Shown: positions 44,910-55,258 of the stretch, in pieces | How positions within the stretch are numbered: the stretch's first letter is position 1 | How the letters are laid out: every line of letters begins with the position of its first letter | NCBI RefSeq assembly: GCF_016864575.1 | Contig: NZ_CP044125.1 | Coordinates: forward strand, 310,001-374,000 | DNA from: Rhizobium sp. BG4 | GTDB lineage: Bacteria > Pseudomonadota > Alphaproteobacteria > Rhizobiales > Rhizobiaceae | DNA length: 64,000 bases | Direction: 5' to 3' | Notes under the pieces: generated by a model | Seen by the model: only the letters and a program-made list of their open reading frames with translations | The model's database searches: none | Told to the model about the DNA's origin: nothing | Program-made: the position numbers and the translations under genes

Positions 44910-46906
44910 CAGAACGAACTCCCGAGCATCATCCAGGTAACGAGCGCTGCAATGCCGATCAGCATCGCGAAGGCGTAGTGATAGAGGTAACCGGTCTGCA
45001 GGCGGACCACGCGGTTCGTGACATCGACGACGCGGGCGGCAATGCCGTTCGGGCCGTAGGTATCGATGACGCCGACGTCACCCTTCTTCCACAGGAAGTT
45101 GCCAAGAGCCTTGGCGGAGCGGACGAAGAGGAAGTCGTAGAGTTCGTCGAAGTACCACTTGTTGAGCAGGAACTGGTAGAGGACGCGGTGCTGCTGCGCG
45201 AGAACGCGCGGCGTCGACGGCGACTTGATGTACATGTACCAGGCGGTCACGAAGCCGATGACCATGGCAATGAACGGGCTGAGCGCGACCAGGGCCGGAA
45301 CGTGATGGAAGTGCTCCAGCAGTTCGTTTTCCTTGGAGGTAAACAGCGCGCCCTTCCAGAATTCGGCATATTCTTCGCCATAGAAGCGGCCCTCGAAGAG
45401 GAAGCCGGCGAAGACTGCGCCGATTGCCAGGATGTAGAGCGGCACCAGCATGACCTGCGGCGATTCATGGACGTGATGCATGACTTCGTGGGAAGCGCGC
45501 GGCTTGCCGAAGAAGGTCAGGAAGATCAGGCGCCAGGAATAGAAGCTGGTGAACAGAGCGGCGATGACGAGCAGCGTGAAGGCGAAGCCTGCAGCCGGCG
45601 AGTGCGACGCGTAGGTAGCCTCGATGATCACGTCCTTCGAGAAGAAGCCCGCAAAACCGATCGGAGTGAACGGAATGCCGACGCCAGTGATGGCGAGCGT
45701 ACCGATCATCATCATCCAGAACGTGACCTTGATGTGCGGACGCAGGCCGCCCATGTAACGCATGTCCTGCTCGCCATCGACGGCGTGGATAACCGAACCG
45801 GCGCAGAGGAAGAGCAGTGCCTTGAAGAAGGCGTGCGTAAAGAGATGGAAGATCGCGGCACCATAGGCCCCTACTCCGAGCGCCACGAACATGTAGCCGA
45901 GCTGCGAGCAGGTGGAATAGGCGATGACGCGCTTGATGTCGTTCTGAACGAGACCGACCGTTGCCGCGAAGAAGGCAGTGATCGCGCCGATGATGGTGAC
46001 GAAGGTCAGCGCATCATGCGACAGTTCGAAGAGCGGCGACATGCGGGCGACGAGGAAGACACCGGCGGTAACCATGGTCGCGGCATGAATGAGCGCCGAA
46101 ACCGGCGTCGGGCCTTCCATGGCGTCCGGCAGCCAGGTGTGCAGCAGGAACTGAGCCGACTTACCCATGGCACCCATGAAGAGCAGCAGGCAGACGGCGG
46201 TCAGCGCATGCGTCTTGTCGAGCTGCATGCCGAAGAGGTTGAGAACGACTTCGCTGGCAGCTTCTGCACCTTCATGCGGCGCGAAGTTCGCAGCGTTGGC
46301 GAAGATCGTGTCGAAGTTGATGGCGCCGAAGAGAACGAAGACGCCTGCGATACCGAGCACGAAGCCGAAGTCGCCGACGCGGTTGACGATGAAGGCCTTC
46401 ATCGCCGCAGCCGAAGCCGACGGCTTCTTGAACCAGAAGCCGATCAGCAGATAGGACGCCAGACCAACGCCTTCCCAGCCGAAGAACATCTGCAGCAGGT
46501 TGTCGGAGGTCACCAGCATCAGCATGGCGAAGGTAAAGAGCGACAGATAGGCGAAGAAGCGCGGACGATGCGGGTCATGGTGCATGTACCCGATCGAGTA
46601 GATGTGCACGAGCGTCGAGACCGTGTTGACGACGATCAGCATGACCGAGGTCAGCGTGTCGATGCGCAGGGACCAGGAGACGTCGATGCCGCCGGACTGG
46701 ATCCAGCGCAGGACTTCAACCTTGATCGCGCCTTCCGGATGGCCGAGGGCCACCGTGAAGAAGACGTACCAGGAGAGAGCGGCGGCGATGATCATCAGGC
46801 CGCTGGTGACATATTCCGATGCCTTGGCGCCGATCGCGCGGCCGAAAAGGCCGGCGATGATTGCGCCGATCAAGGGAAGAAAGACGATAGCCTTATAGAG
46901 GAACAT
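44909..46906 (-). CDS. nuoL: NuoL, NADH-quinone oxidoreductase subunit L
   Basis: A 665-aa subunit, the largest of the three antiporter-like proteins. It contains [19 protein letters not shown], then [40 protein letters not shown], and the long C-terminal lateral helix region (about 540-620) that runs along the membrane arm. nuoK is 7 nt upstream. Confidence 0.97.
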   Translation of the reverse strand: MFLYKAIVFLPLIGAIIAGLFGRAIGAKASEYVTSGLMIIAAALSWYVFFTVALGHPEGAIKVEVLRWIQSGGIDVSWSLRIDTLTSVMLIVVNTVSTLVHIYSIGYMHHDPHRPRFFAYLSLFTFAMLMLVTSDNLLQMFFGWEGVGLASYLLIGFWFKKPSASAAAMKAFIVNRVGDFGFVLGIAGVFVLFGAINFDTIFANAANFAPHEGAEAASEVVLNLFGMQLDKTHALTAVCLLLFMGAMGKSAQFLLHTWLPDAMEGPTPVSALIHAATMVTAGVFLVARMSPLFELSHDALTFVTIIGAITAFFAATVGLVQNDIKRVIAYSTCSQLGYMFVALGVGAYGAAIFHLFTHAFFKALLFLCAGSVIHAVDGEQDMRYMGGLRPHIKVTFWMMMIGTLAITGVGIPFTPIGFAGFFSKDVIIEATYASHSPAAGFAFTLLVIAALFTSFYSWRLIFLTFFGKPRASHEVMHHVHESPQVMLVPLYILAIGAVFAGFLFEGRFYGEEYAEFWKGALFTSKENELLEHFHHVPALVALSPFIAMVIGFVTAWYMYIKSPSTPRVLAQQHRVLYQFLLNKWYFDELYDFLFVRSAKALGNFLWKKGDVGVIDTYGPNGIAARVVDVTNRVVRLQTGYLYHYAFAMLIGIAALVTWMMLGSSF

Positions 46907-46913
46907 GAGCCGC

Positions 46914-47222
46914 TCAGCCCTTCATCATATTGACGTCTTCGACCGCGATCGAACCGCGGTTGCGGTAGAAGACAACGAGAATTGCAAGACCGATGGCCGC
47001 TTCCGCAGCCGCGACGGTCAGAATGAAAAGTGCGAAGACCTGGCCGACGATGTCGTTGAGGAACGACGAGAAGGCGACCATGTTGATATTGACCGCAAGC
47101 AGGATCAGCTCGATCGACATGAGAATGACGATGATGTTCTTGCGGTTCAGGAAGATGCCGAAGACGCCGAGCGTGAAGAGGATGGCGCTGACCGTCAGGT
47201 AATGGGAAAGACCGATGACCAT
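46914..47222 (-). CDS. nuoK: NuoK, NADH-quinone oxidoreductase subunit K
   Basis: A 102-aa protein with three membrane helices. The conserved proton-path glutamates lie in [19 protein letters not shown] and [18 protein letters not shown]. This is full family length. The nuoJ stop is 23 nt upstream. Confidence 0.96.
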   Translation of the reverse strand: MVIGLSHYLTVSAILFTLGVFGIFLNRKNIIVILMSIELILLAVNINMVAFSSFLNDIVGQVFALFILTVAAAEAAIGLAILVVFYRNRGSIAVEDVNMMKG

Positions 47223-47245
47223 GTTCTTGTTCCTTGTCCCTGCGC

Positions 47246-47860
47246 TTAGAGGCCCTGCCCCGGCTTGACGGTGACCACCTCGACGGCGGTCGCCGGCGTA
47301 CGGGCAACCTGCTGGGAAATATTCTGACGGCGAATGTTGGTGCGGTGCCTCAGCGTCAGCACGATCGCACCGATCATCGCGACGAGAAGGACCAGACCGG
47401 CGATCTGGAAGAAGTAAACGTAATTCGTATAGAGCACGTCACCGAGCGCCGCCGTGTTGGTGCGCTCCGTCAGAGCCGGGATCGGCATGGCGACGGTCTT
47501 GGCAATCTCGGGCGAGATCACGCTGCCGCCGATGACGATGATCAGCTCAGCGGCAAGGATGATGCCGATCAGCGCGCCGATCGGCGCATATTCGAGAACG
47601 CCTGCGCGCAGCTCCGTGAAGTCGATGTCGAGCATCATGACCACGAAGAGGAAGAGAACCGCGACCGCGCCGACATAGACGACAAGCAGGATCATCGCCA
47701 GGAACTCGGCGCCAAGCAGCAGGAAGAGGCCCGCGGCATTGAAGAAGGTCAGGATGAGGAACAGAACCGAGTGAACCGGGTTCTTTGCCCAGATGACCAT
47801 GAACGCCGACGCGACCGCGACGAAGGCGAAAAGATAGAAAAATAGAGCCTGCAGACCCAT
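47246..47860 (-). CDS. nuoJ: NuoJ, NADH-quinone oxidoreductase subunit J
   Basis: A 204-aa protein with five helices. It starts [20 protein letters not shown] and has the conserved [19 protein letters not shown], then VVMMLDID. The C-terminal tail is polar. The next gene upstream, nuoI, is 143 nt away; that gap holds no gene that I can support. Confidence 0.95.
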   Translation of the reverse strand: MGLQALFFYLFAFVAVASAFMVIWAKNPVHSVLFLILTFFNAAGLFLLLGAEFLAMILLVVYVGAVAVLFLFVVMMLDIDFTELRAGVLEYAPIGALIGIILAAELIIVIGGSVISPEIAKTVAMPIPALTERTNTAALGDVLYTNYVYFFQIAGLVLLVAMIGAIVLTLRHRTNIRRQNISQQVARTPATAVEVVTVKPGQGL

Positions 47861-48003
47861 GTTGGTGCCTTTTTCATCTTCCCCCGGGCAGCCGGGAGTT
47901 TCCCTGCCCGATGAAGCTCCGTCTACCCTGAAGGGCCGGCAAAGCTCCGGTGCATGTTGACCGCGGGCGGCTGTCGCCTGCCCTGCGGCATTTCAAATTC
48001 CAA

Positions 48004-48495
48004 TCAGCGGTACGGCGCGTCGATCGCGATATTGCGCGCGATTTCGCGTTCCCACCGGTCGCCGTTGTCGAGAAGCCGCTGCTTGTCGAAATAAAGCTCT
48101 TCGCGGGTTTCCGTGGCGAATTCGAAATTCGGGCCTTCGACGATCGCATCGACCGGGCAGGCTTCCTGGCAGAAGCCGCAGTAGATGCACTTCACCATGT
48201 CGATGTCGTAACGCACCGTACGGCGGGTGCCGTCATTGCGGCGCGGGCCGGCTTCGATGGTAATCGCCTGAGCGGGACAGATCGCTTCGCAGAGCTTGCA
48301 GGCGATGCAGCGCTCTTCGCCGTTCGGATAACGGCGCAGTGCGTGTTCGCCGCGGAAGCGCGGAGAAACCGGACCCTTTTCGAACGGGTAGTTGATCGTC
48401 GCCTTCTGCTTGAAGAAGTAGCGCATCGACAGAAAGAATGCGCCGACGAATTCCTTGAGGAACAGCGAGCTGACGGTGTTTGACAAGCTTGCCAT
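48004..48495 (-). CDS. nuoI: NuoI, NADH-quinone oxidoreductase subunit I
   Basis: A 163-aa protein with two 4Fe-4S ferredoxin motifs: [16 protein letters not shown] and [16 protein letters not shown]. It carries clusters N6a and N6b, passing electrons towards NuoB. I start at the ATG at 48495 ([10 protein letters not shown]), with GGAGG 6 nt upstream, rather than a TTG two codons earlier. Confidence 0.96.
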   Translation of the reverse strand: MASLSNTVSSLFLKEFVGAFFLSMRYFFKQKATINYPFEKGPVSPRFRGEHALRRYPNGEERCIACKLCEAICPAQAITIEAGPRRNDGTRRTVRYDIDMVKCIYCGFCQEACPVDAIVEGPNFEFATETREELYFDKQRLLDNGDRWEREIARNIAIDAPYR

Positions 48496-48535
48496 CTTCA
48501 ACCTCCAAATTTGCCGGAAACGAGGGATGTCATGA

Positions 48536-49579
48536 TCATGCCCATCCCGTCAGTTTCAGCACGAATGCAACGATAATGACCATGGCGAGCGACAGCGGAA
48601 GGAAGACCTTCCAGCCGAGGCGCATCAGCTGGTCGTAGCGGTAGCGCGGCACGAATGCCTTGACCATCGCGAACATGAAGAACACCAGGCACGACTTGAG
48701 CATGAACCAGATGATGCCCGGGACCCAATTGATGAGCCAGAAATCGACCGGAGGCAGCCAGCCGCCGAGGAAGAGGATCGTCGTCAGCGAGCACATCAGG
48801 CAGACGGCCGCATATTCGCCGAGCATGAACATCATGTACGGCGAGGAACCGTATTCGACCATGAAGCCGGCAACCAGTTCCGATTCCGCTTCCGGAAGGT
48901 CGAAGGGCGGACGGTTGGTTTCAGCGAGCGCCGAGATGAAGAAGATGATGAACATCGGGAACAGCGACAGCCAGTGCCAGTCGAGGAACGAGCTGGGCAG
49001 GCCGAGCTTGGTGCCGAGGCCGGTCTGCTGAGCCATGACGATATCCGTCAGGTTCAGCGAACCCACGCAGAGAAGAACGGTGACGATGACGAAGCCGATC
49101 GAGACTTCGTAGGACACCATCTGCGCAGCCGAGCGGAGCGCGCCGAGGAACGGATACTTCGAGTTCGAAGCCCAGCCGCCCATGATGATGCCGTACACTT
49201 CGAGAGAGGAGATCGCGAAGATGTAGAGAATGCCGACATTGATGTTGGCGATCACCCAGCCGTTGGAGAACGGGATGACGGCCCAGGTGGACAGTGCCAG
49301 AAGCACGGTCACCAGCGGTGCCAGCAGGAAGACGACCTTATTGGCGCCGGCCGGAATAACCGGTTCCTTGAAGACGAACTTCAAAAGGTCGGCGAAGGAC
49401 TGGAAAAGGCCGAAGGGACCAACCACATTGGGTCCACGGCGCAGCTGAACGGCTGCCCAGATCTTACGGTCGGCAAGCAGAATGTAGGCGATGAAGACCA
49501 GCAGGCAGACCAGGAGCAGCAGCGACTGACCGACCATGAGAAGGCCAGGCAAGACATAAGTTGAAACAAACGATTCCAT
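48536..49579 (-). CDS. nuoH: NuoH, NADH-quinone oxidoreductase subunit H
   Basis: A 347-aa membrane subunit with about eight helices. It has the conserved [31 protein letters not shown], and [20 protein letters not shown] segments that line the quinone site. It joins the membrane and peripheral arms. nuoG is 12 nt upstream. Confidence 0.97.
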   Translation of the reverse strand: MESFVSTYVLPGLLMVGQSLLLLVCLLVFIAYILLADRKIWAAVQLRRGPNVVGPFGLFQSFADLLKFVFKEPVIPAGANKVVFLLAPLVTVLLALSTWAVIPFSNGWVIANINVGILYIFAISSLEVYGIIMGGWASNSKYPFLGALRSAAQMVSYEVSIGFVIVTVLLCVGSLNLTDIVMAQQTGLGTKLGLPSSFLDWHWLSLFPMFIIFFISALAETNRPPFDLPEAESELVAGFMVEYGSSPYMMFMLGEYAAVCLMCSLTTILFLGGWLPPVDFWLINWVPGIIWFMLKSCLVFFMFAMVKAFVPRYRYDQLMRLGWKVFLPLSLAMVIIVAFVLKLTGWA

Positions 49580-49591
49580 AGTCCCCTGCCC

Positions 49592-51673
49592 TTACTCTGC
49601 CGCGACTTTGAAGTTGTTGCGGGCCAATGCCGAGCACTCGGCCATGACAGCCGAGGCACGCGCGATCGGGTTCGTCAAATAGAAGTCTTTGACCGGTGAA
49701 GCAAACCCGGATTTGTTCATCTTCCCGGCTTTTTTCGCAACTGCGGCAATTTTGGCGCTGTCGCTTTCAGCGATCTCGTCGATGGCTGCGAAATGCGGGA
49801 ATGCCGCATAGAGCTTGCCGCGCAATTCGCCAAGCGAATCAAAGGGAAGCTTCTTGCCGAGCACGTCGGAGAGAGCACGCAGGATCGCCCAGTCTTCGCG
49901 GGCATCGCCCGGCGCGAAACCGGCGCGGTTGCCCATCTGGACGCGGCCTTCGGTGTTGACCCAGGTACCGGACTTTTCGGTGTAGGCGGCAGCCGGAAGG
50001 ATGACGTCGGCGTTATGCGCGCCCTGGTCACCGTGCGAGCCGATATAGACCGTGAACTTCGCGGCCTTGTTGGTGAAATCGAGTTCGTCGGCGCCGAGCA
50101 GGAAAAGCACGTCCATCGAGGACAGCATATCCGCAGCGTTGACGCCCTTGGAGCCCGGAACGAAGCCGAGGTCGAGGCCACCGACGCGGGCTGCTGCCGT
50201 GTGCAGGACTGCAAAGCCGTTCCAGCCGTCGGCAACTGCGCCGACCGTACCGGCGAGCTTGGCGGCGCTGGCGAGAACGCCTGCACCGTCAGCGCGCGAC
50301 AGGGCGCCCTGGCCGATGATGATCAGCGGCTTCTTGGCGTCAGCCAGAACCTTGGCGAAGGCATGGTTGCCGTCGACGAGATCCTTCAGCGTATCCGGAC
50401 CAGCGCCGAGATATTCGTAGTCGTAGCGCATTTCGCCGGCTTCGCCGATCACACCGATCGGGAAACCGCCACGGCGCCAGCGCTTGCGGATGCGGGCGTT
50501 GAGAACGGCGGCCTCGAAGCGCGGGTTGGCGCCGATGATGAGCAGCGCGTCGGCTTCTTCGATGCCCTGGATCGTCGGGTTGAAGATGTAGCTTGCGCGG
50601 CCGAGCGACGGATCAAGTGCCGTCCCATCCTGGCGACAGTCGAGGTTCTCGGAACCGAGCGACTTTACCAGTTCCTGCAATGCGTACATTTCCTCGACGG
50701 TTGCGAGGTCGCCGGCGATGGCGCCGATCTTCTCGCCCGTGGTGCCGGCAACTGCCGTCTTGATGGCGCCGAAGGCTTCGGCCCAGGTTGCCGGCTGCAG
50801 GCGGCCGCCCTTGCGGACGTAAGGACGATCGAGGCGCTGCGTCTTCAGGCCGTCCCAGATGAAGCGGCTCTTGTCGGAAATCCACTCTTCGTTGATCTGG
50901 TCGTTGACGCGCGGCATGACGCGCATGACTTCGCGGCCGCGGGTATCGACACGGATGGCAGAGCCGAGCGCGTCCATGACGTCGATCGATTCCGTCTTGT
51001 TCAATTCCCACGGGCGGGCCGTGAAGGCGAAAGGCTTGGAGGTCAGAGCGCCGACCGGGCAGAGGTCAACGACGTTGCCCTGCAGCTCCGAGGTCATCGC
51101 CTGCTCGAGATAGGTGGTGATTTCGGCATCTTCACCGCGGCCGATCAGGCCGAGTTCGGAGATACCGGCCACTTCCGTGGTGAAGCGGACGCAACGCGTG
51201 CAGTGGATGCAGCGGTTCATGACCGTCTTGACGAGCGGTCCGATATACTTGTCTTCGACGGCGCGCTTGTCTTCCTGATAGCGCGACGTGTCGATGCCGA
51301 AGGTCATCGCCTGGTCCTGCAGGTCGCATTCGCCACCCTGGTCGCAGATCGGGCAATCCAGCGGATGGTTGATCAGCAGGAATTCCATCACGCCTTCGCG
51401 GGCCTTCTTGACCATCGGCGTGTTGGTGAAGACTTCAGGCAGTTCGCCGTTCGGGCCGCCGCGGATATCGCGAACGCCCATGGCGCAGGAAGCCTGCGGC
51501 TTCGGCGGGCCACCCTTCACTTCGACGAGGCACATGCGGCAATTGCCGGCGACCGACAGTCGCTCATGGAAGCAGAAGCGCGGAACTTCAGCGCCGGCTT
51601 CCTCACACGCCTGAATGAGCGTGTAGTGATCCGGGACCTCGATCTCGTTACCGTCAATCTTCAGTTTTGCCAT
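49592..51673 (-). CDS. nuoG: NuoG, NADH-quinone oxidoreductase subunit G
   Basis: A 693-aa protein. The N-terminal 2Fe-2S domain has CRMCLVEVKGG. The His/Cys region and 4Fe-4S motifs are present: HPLDCPICDQGGECDLQDQA and CIHCTRCVRF. The remainder is a molybdopterin-oxidoreductase-like domain without the cofactor. I start at the ATG at 51673 (MAKLKIDGNEIEV) rather than a GTG two codons earlier. Upstream, 51680-51902 holds no gene that I can support. Confidence 0.97.
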   Translation of the reverse strand: MAKLKIDGNEIEVPDHYTLIQACEEAGAEVPRFCFHERLSVAGNCRMCLVEVKGGPPKPQASCAMGVRDIRGGPNGELPEVFTNTPMVKKAREGVMEFLLINHPLDCPICDQGGECDLQDQAMTFGIDTSRYQEDKRAVEDKYIGPLVKTVMNRCIHCTRCVRFTTEVAGISELGLIGRGEDAEITTYLEQAMTSELQGNVVDLCPVGALTSKPFAFTARPWELNKTESIDVMDALGSAIRVDTRGREVMRVMPRVNDQINEEWISDKSRFIWDGLKTQRLDRPYVRKGGRLQPATWAEAFGAIKTAVAGTTGEKIGAIAGDLATVEEMYALQELVKSLGSENLDCRQDGTALDPSLGRASYIFNPTIQGIEEADALLIIGANPRFEAAVLNARIRKRWRRGGFPIGVIGEAGEMRYDYEYLGAGPDTLKDLVDGNHAFAKVLADAKKPLIIIGQGALSRADGAGVLASAAKLAGTVGAVADGWNGFAVLHTAAARVGGLDLGFVPGSKGVNAADMLSSMDVLFLLGADELDFTNKAAKFTVYIGSHGDQGAHNADVILPAAAYTEKSGTWVNTEGRVQMGNRAGFAPGDAREDWAILRALSDVLGKKLPFDSLGELRGKLYAAFPHFAAIDEIAESDSAKIAAVAKKAGKMNKSGFASPVKDFYLTNPIARASAVMAECSALARNNFKVAAE

Positions 51674-51902
51674 CGTCACTCAGTCCTGTTTCCCGTTCGC
51701 CGGATGGCGGCAAACAAACCTTATTCTGCAACATGACCGCTGCCTGGCGGGATTTCGTCCCCGCTGGCACCGGTGTCGCCCAAATTGTCTTTCCCCGGCC
51801 CGGGGAACCCGAGACCCGATCGGCTGGCCTGAGCGAGGCCCCTGCCCCGTCATCCCTGCCTTATTCCCTCCGGCCGCTTGGGTCAGCCAGAAAAACTCAA
51901 AC

Positions 51903-52517
51903 TCACTTGCGGCGCTTCGCCGCGAGAGCCTTGGCCTGACCGCGCCAGTCGTCGCGGGCGATGCGACCGTCGAAACCGAGCTCGGTGTCGATGCCTTCCG
52001 CTTCCGCATCGCTCCAGGCTGCGATCGCAGCGAAGGTGCGGATGCCCCTGGCGTTCAGAACCTGCTCCAGCTTCGGACCGATGCCCGAAATCAGCTTCAG
52101 GTCGTCGGCCTTCCTGGCTCGGGTTGCCGGCTTCTTCGCAGCGACAGGAGCCACCTTCGGCTCCGGCGTTGCGACGATCGACAAGGCCGCCTTCTTGGCT
52201 GCAGCCGGCCGGATATTCTCCGGCTTGATGCGAACCTCGGGCTTTGCAGCCTGCGGCGGCGTCTCGTCGAGCGCTTCGGCAATCCGGCTCGTCGCTTCGA
52301 AGGCGCCTTGCAGCGCACCGAAGAAAGCGCCGGCCATCTGCGTCGAGAAACCGATGCCGACGGCGGTTGCCGCTGCCATCGCCGCAGCCGGATGGGCCAT
52401 CATCGGATGGATCGGCATCGAGCGGGCATTCTCCAGCATCTCGGCAGCAAGACGGCCGAAGTCAGCCGAGAAATCGGCCGCTCCCTGCTTGTCCTTGCCG
52501 CCCGATGCCTTCGTCAT
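51903..52517 (-). CDS. nuo-operon accessory protein with C-terminal helix-hairpin-helix domain
   Basis: A 204-aa protein not found in E. coli complex I. Residues 15-90 are helical and alanine-rich, a phasin-like stretch (FGRLAAEMLENARSMPIH and a TAVGIGFSTQMAGAFFGAL part). After an Ala/Lys/Pro linker, residues about 138-204 form a helix-hairpin-helix domain: DDLKLISGIGPKLEQVLNARG, ending DWRGQAKALAAKRRK. The same domain closes NuoE here. It lies 3 nt after nuoF and presumably serves complex I assembly or membrane contact. This is inference; no function is known to me. Confidence 0.78.
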   Translation of the reverse strand: MTKASGGKDKQGAADFSADFGRLAAEMLENARSMPIHPMMAHPAAAMAAATAVGIGFSTQMAGAFFGALQGAFEATSRIAEALDETPPQAAKPEVRIKPENIRPAAAKKAALSIVATPEPKVAPVAAKKPATRARKADDLKLISGIGPKLEQVLNARGIRTFAAIAAWSDAEAEGIDTELGFDGRIARDDWRGQAKALAAKRRK

Positions 52518-52520
52518 CGC

Positions 52521-53825
52521 TTACTCCGCAGCCTCCAGAACCGCGCCATGATCCATGGCGCTGGCCGTGTACTGGTCGATACGCGCTTCGATTTCCGGAC
52601 GGAAATTGCGGATCAGACCCTGGACCGGCCATGCAGCAGCATCGCCGAGCGCACAGATGGTGTGGCCTTCGATCTGCTTGGTGACCTGGAACAGCATGTC
52701 GATTTCGCGCTTCTGGGCGTTGCCCTTGGCCATACGCTCCATGACGCGCCACATCCAGCCGGTGCCTTCGCGGCACGGCGTGCACTGGCCGCAGCTCTCG
52801 TGCTTGAAGAACGCCGAGATGCGGGCGATCGCCTTGATGACGTCGGTGGACTTGTCCATGACGATCGCGGCAGCCGTACCGAAGGACGAGCCGACAGCGC
52901 GCAGGCCGTCGAAGTCCATCGGGCAGTCGATGATGTCCTTGGCGGGAACGATCGGGCACGATGCACCGCCCGGAATGACGGCGAGCAGGTTGTCCCAGCC
53001 GCCGCGGATACCGCCGGCATGACGGTCGACCAGCTCACGGAAGGTGATGCCCATCTCTTCTTCGACGGTGCACGGCTTGTTGACGTGACCCGACAGCATG
53101 AACAGCTTGGTGCCGACGTTGTTCGGACGGCCGATCGAGGAGAACCAGCCGGCGCCACGGCGCAGGATGGTCGGAGCAACGGCAATCGATTCGACGTTGT
53201 TGACCGTCGTCGGGCAGCCGTAGAGACCCATGTTGGCCGGGAACGGCGGCTTCAGGCGCGGCTGACCCTTCTTGCCTTCAAGGCTTTCGAGCAGCGCGGT
53301 TTCTTCGCCGCAGATATAGGCGCCGGCGCCGTGGTGGACGTAGATGTCCATCGGGTAGCCGAGCTTGTTGCTCTTGCCGAGCAGGCCGTAATCGTAGCAC
53401 TCGTCGATCGCCGCCTGCAGCGCTTCACGCTCGCGGATATATTCGCCGCGGACGTAGATATAGGCAGCATTGGCGCCCATGGCGAAGCTGGCGATAACGC
53501 AGCCTTCGATCAGCGTATGCGGATCGTGGCGCATGATGTCGCGGTCTTTGCAGGTGCCCGGTTCCGATTCGTCGGCATTGACGACGAGGTAGTGCGGACG
53601 GCCGTCGGATTCCTTCGGCATGAAGGACCACTTGAGACCGGTCGGGAAGCCTGCGCCGCCACGGCCGCGAAGGCCGGAAGCCTTCATCTCGTTGATGATC
53701 CAGTCACGACCCTTTTCGAGGATCTGCTTGGTGCCATCCCAGTGGCCGCGGCTCATCGCGCCCTTCAGGGACTTGTCCTTGAGGCCGTAGATATTGGTAA
53801 AGATGCGGTCTTTATCTTGTAACAT
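52521..53825 (-). CDS. nuoF: NuoF, NADH-quinone oxidoreductase subunit F
   Basis: A 434-aa flavoprotein. It has the NADH-binding [16 protein letters not shown], the FMN region and the 4Fe-4S motif [12 protein letters not shown]. It accepts electrons from NADH via FMN and cluster N3. nuoE ends 10 nt upstream. Confidence 0.97.
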   Translation of the reverse strand: MLQDKDRIFTNIYGLKDKSLKGAMSRGHWDGTKQILEKGRDWIINEMKASGLRGRGGAGFPTGLKWSFMPKESDGRPHYLVVNADESEPGTCKDRDIMRHDPHTLIEGCVIASFAMGANAAYIYVRGEYIREREALQAAIDECYDYGLLGKSNKLGYPMDIYVHHGAGAYICGEETALLESLEGKKGQPRLKPPFPANMGLYGCPTTVNNVESIAVAPTILRRGAGWFSSIGRPNNVGTKLFMLSGHVNKPCTVEEEMGITFRELVDRHAGGIRGGWDNLLAVIPGGASCPIVPAKDIIDCPMDFDGLRAVGSSFGTAAAIVMDKSTDVIKAIARISAFFKHESCGQCTPCREGTGWMWRVMERMAKGNAQKREIDMLFQVTKQIEGHTICALGDAAAWPVQGLIRNFRPEIEARIDQYTASAMDHGAVLEAAE

Positions 53826-53835
53826 GCTTCACCTC

Positions 53836-54963
53836 TTACCGCGGCTTCTTGCCGAAGACCTTGATATATTCCGCTTCACCGCCCTTGGCGAGCGCCTTGG
53901 CCTGCTTGACCCAGTCGTCGCGTTCGATGCGGCCCTTGAAATTCAAGTATCCATCGACCCATTCGCGTTCAGCCTTCTTCCACGCCGCGACTTGCGCGAA
54001 GGTGAAGATGCCGAGTTCGTTCAAAATACCTTCGATCTTCGGACCAACGCCGGAGATCAGCTTGAGATCGTCGGGTGCTGCCGGCTTGGCGATCCCTGCA
54101 GGACGGTTCTTGTCCTCCAGCGACGGCTTTGCGGCGGCCGGAGCGGCAGCAGCCTTGGCAGGCTTCTCGGCAACGGCCGGAGCAGCTTCAGCAGCAGCGT
54201 TCTTGGCAGCAGCCTTCGGCGCCGTGTGCGGCGTCTTCAGCGTCGGATTGGTTTCCGCATCCGTGCTCTTCGGGCGAGCGGCCTCAGACGGCGGAACGCT
54301 GACAGCGTCGGCCTCAGCCTTCTTCGCGGAAGTCTTGGCCCTCGCCTTCGGCTCTTCGCTCAGAAGCGACGTCGGGCCGCCTTCCGGCGACGAGAAGTGA
54401 CGGTCGATCTGCGGGCCGGGCGTGATGCTGGCGCCGTTGCCGGCGTTGAACGTGTCGATGATCTCTTCGAGACGCTCAGGCGTCAGATCCTCGTAAGTGT
54501 CCTTGCCGATCATGATCATCGGTGCGTTGACGCAAGCCCCGAGACATTCGACTTCTTCCCAGGACAGCGTGCCTTCGGCGTTACGCTCGAACGGATGCTG
54601 GTGGATCTTGCTGCGGCAGACGCCCATCAGCTTTTCCGAACCGCGCAGCATGCAGGGCGTGGTACCGCACACCTGAACGTGGGCGCGCGTGCCGACCGGA
54701 CCGAGCTGGAACTGGGTGTAGAAGGTCGCAACCTCGAGCACGCGGATATAGGCCATATCCAGCATGTCGGCGACCTTTTCGATCGCAGCGCGCGTGACCC
54801 AACCATCCTGCTCCTGCGCTCGCATCAGCAGCGGAATGACCGCGGACTGCTGACGGCCTGCGGGATATTTCTGGATCGTCTTATCCGCCCAAGCCGCGTT
54901 TTCGTCATTGAAGGCGAATGCGGCAGGCTGGAATTGATCTTCGGCTAGTCGACGAACGGACAT
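53836..54963 (-). CDS. nuoE: NuoE, NADH-quinone oxidoreductase subunit E, with long C-terminal extension
   Basis: A 375-aa protein, about twice the 166 aa of E. coli NuoE. Residues 1-175 are normal NuoE, with the 2Fe-2S cysteines in VCGTTPCML and CLGACVNAPM. A low-complexity Ala/Lys/Pro/Glu linker (about 200-300) follows, then a helix-hairpin-helix domain (DDLKLISGVGPKIEGILNEL, GRIERDDWVKQAKALAKGG). The same domain is present in the protein encoded between nuoF and nuoG. Alphaproteobacterial NuoE proteins often carry such tails. Its role is unknown. Confidence 0.95.
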   Translation of the reverse strand: MSVRRLAEDQFQPAAFAFNDENAAWADKTIQKYPAGRQQSAVIPLLMRAQEQDGWVTRAAIEKVADMLDMAYIRVLEVATFYTQFQLGPVGTRAHVQVCGTTPCMLRGSEKLMGVCRSKIHQHPFERNAEGTLSWEEVECLGACVNAPMIMIGKDTYEDLTPERLEEIIDTFNAGNGASITPGPQIDRHFSSPEGGPTSLLSEEPKARAKTSAKKAEADAVSVPPSEAARPKSTDAETNPTLKTPHTAPKAAAKNAAAEAAPAVAEKPAKAAAAPAAAKPSLEDKNRPAGIAKPAAPDDLKLISGVGPKIEGILNELGIFTFAQVAAWKKAEREWVDGYLNFKGRIERDDWVKQAKALAKGGEAEYIKVFGKKPR

Positions 54964-54979
54964 TCTTCCTCACGCCTTG

Positions 54980-55258
54980 TCAGTTTAGGGTCCCACACTG
55001 CGAAGCTGTCAATGACTGCATCTCGCATGCGTAGGCCGACTGGTCTTTCTGCAAAAACACTACGAATTTCTTGCCATTCGGTACGGCGGCCTTGATCTGG
55101 TAACCCTTGGACAAGAGCTCCCCCATCGTGGCCCGACCGCTTGGCGGCGTTACTTCATCAGAACCGAGCTTAGGGCCGAATCCCTGCGTGTTGTTGTCCT
55201 GGGCGAAAGCCGAGGCGGCAACGAGGAATGCAGCGGCCGAGAGCACGGTGAGCTTCAT
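54980..55258 (-). CDS. small secreted protein encoded between nuoD and nuoE
   Basis: A 92-aa protein with a clean signal peptide ([20 protein letters not shown]). The mature part, DNNTQGFGPKLGSDEVTPPS, then RATMGELLSKGYQIKAAVPN and FVVFLQKDQSAYACEMQSL, has two cysteines that could form a disulfide. Such a layout suggests a small periplasmic protein. The gene starts at the nuoD stop (overlap at 55258) and ends 16 nt before nuoE, so it is firmly inside the operon. The function is not known. Confidence 0.75.
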   Translation of the reverse strand: MKLTVLSAAAFLVAASAFAQDNNTQGFGPKLGSDEVTPPSGRATMGELLSKGYQIKAAVPNGKKFVVFLQKDQSAYACEMQSLTASQCGTLN

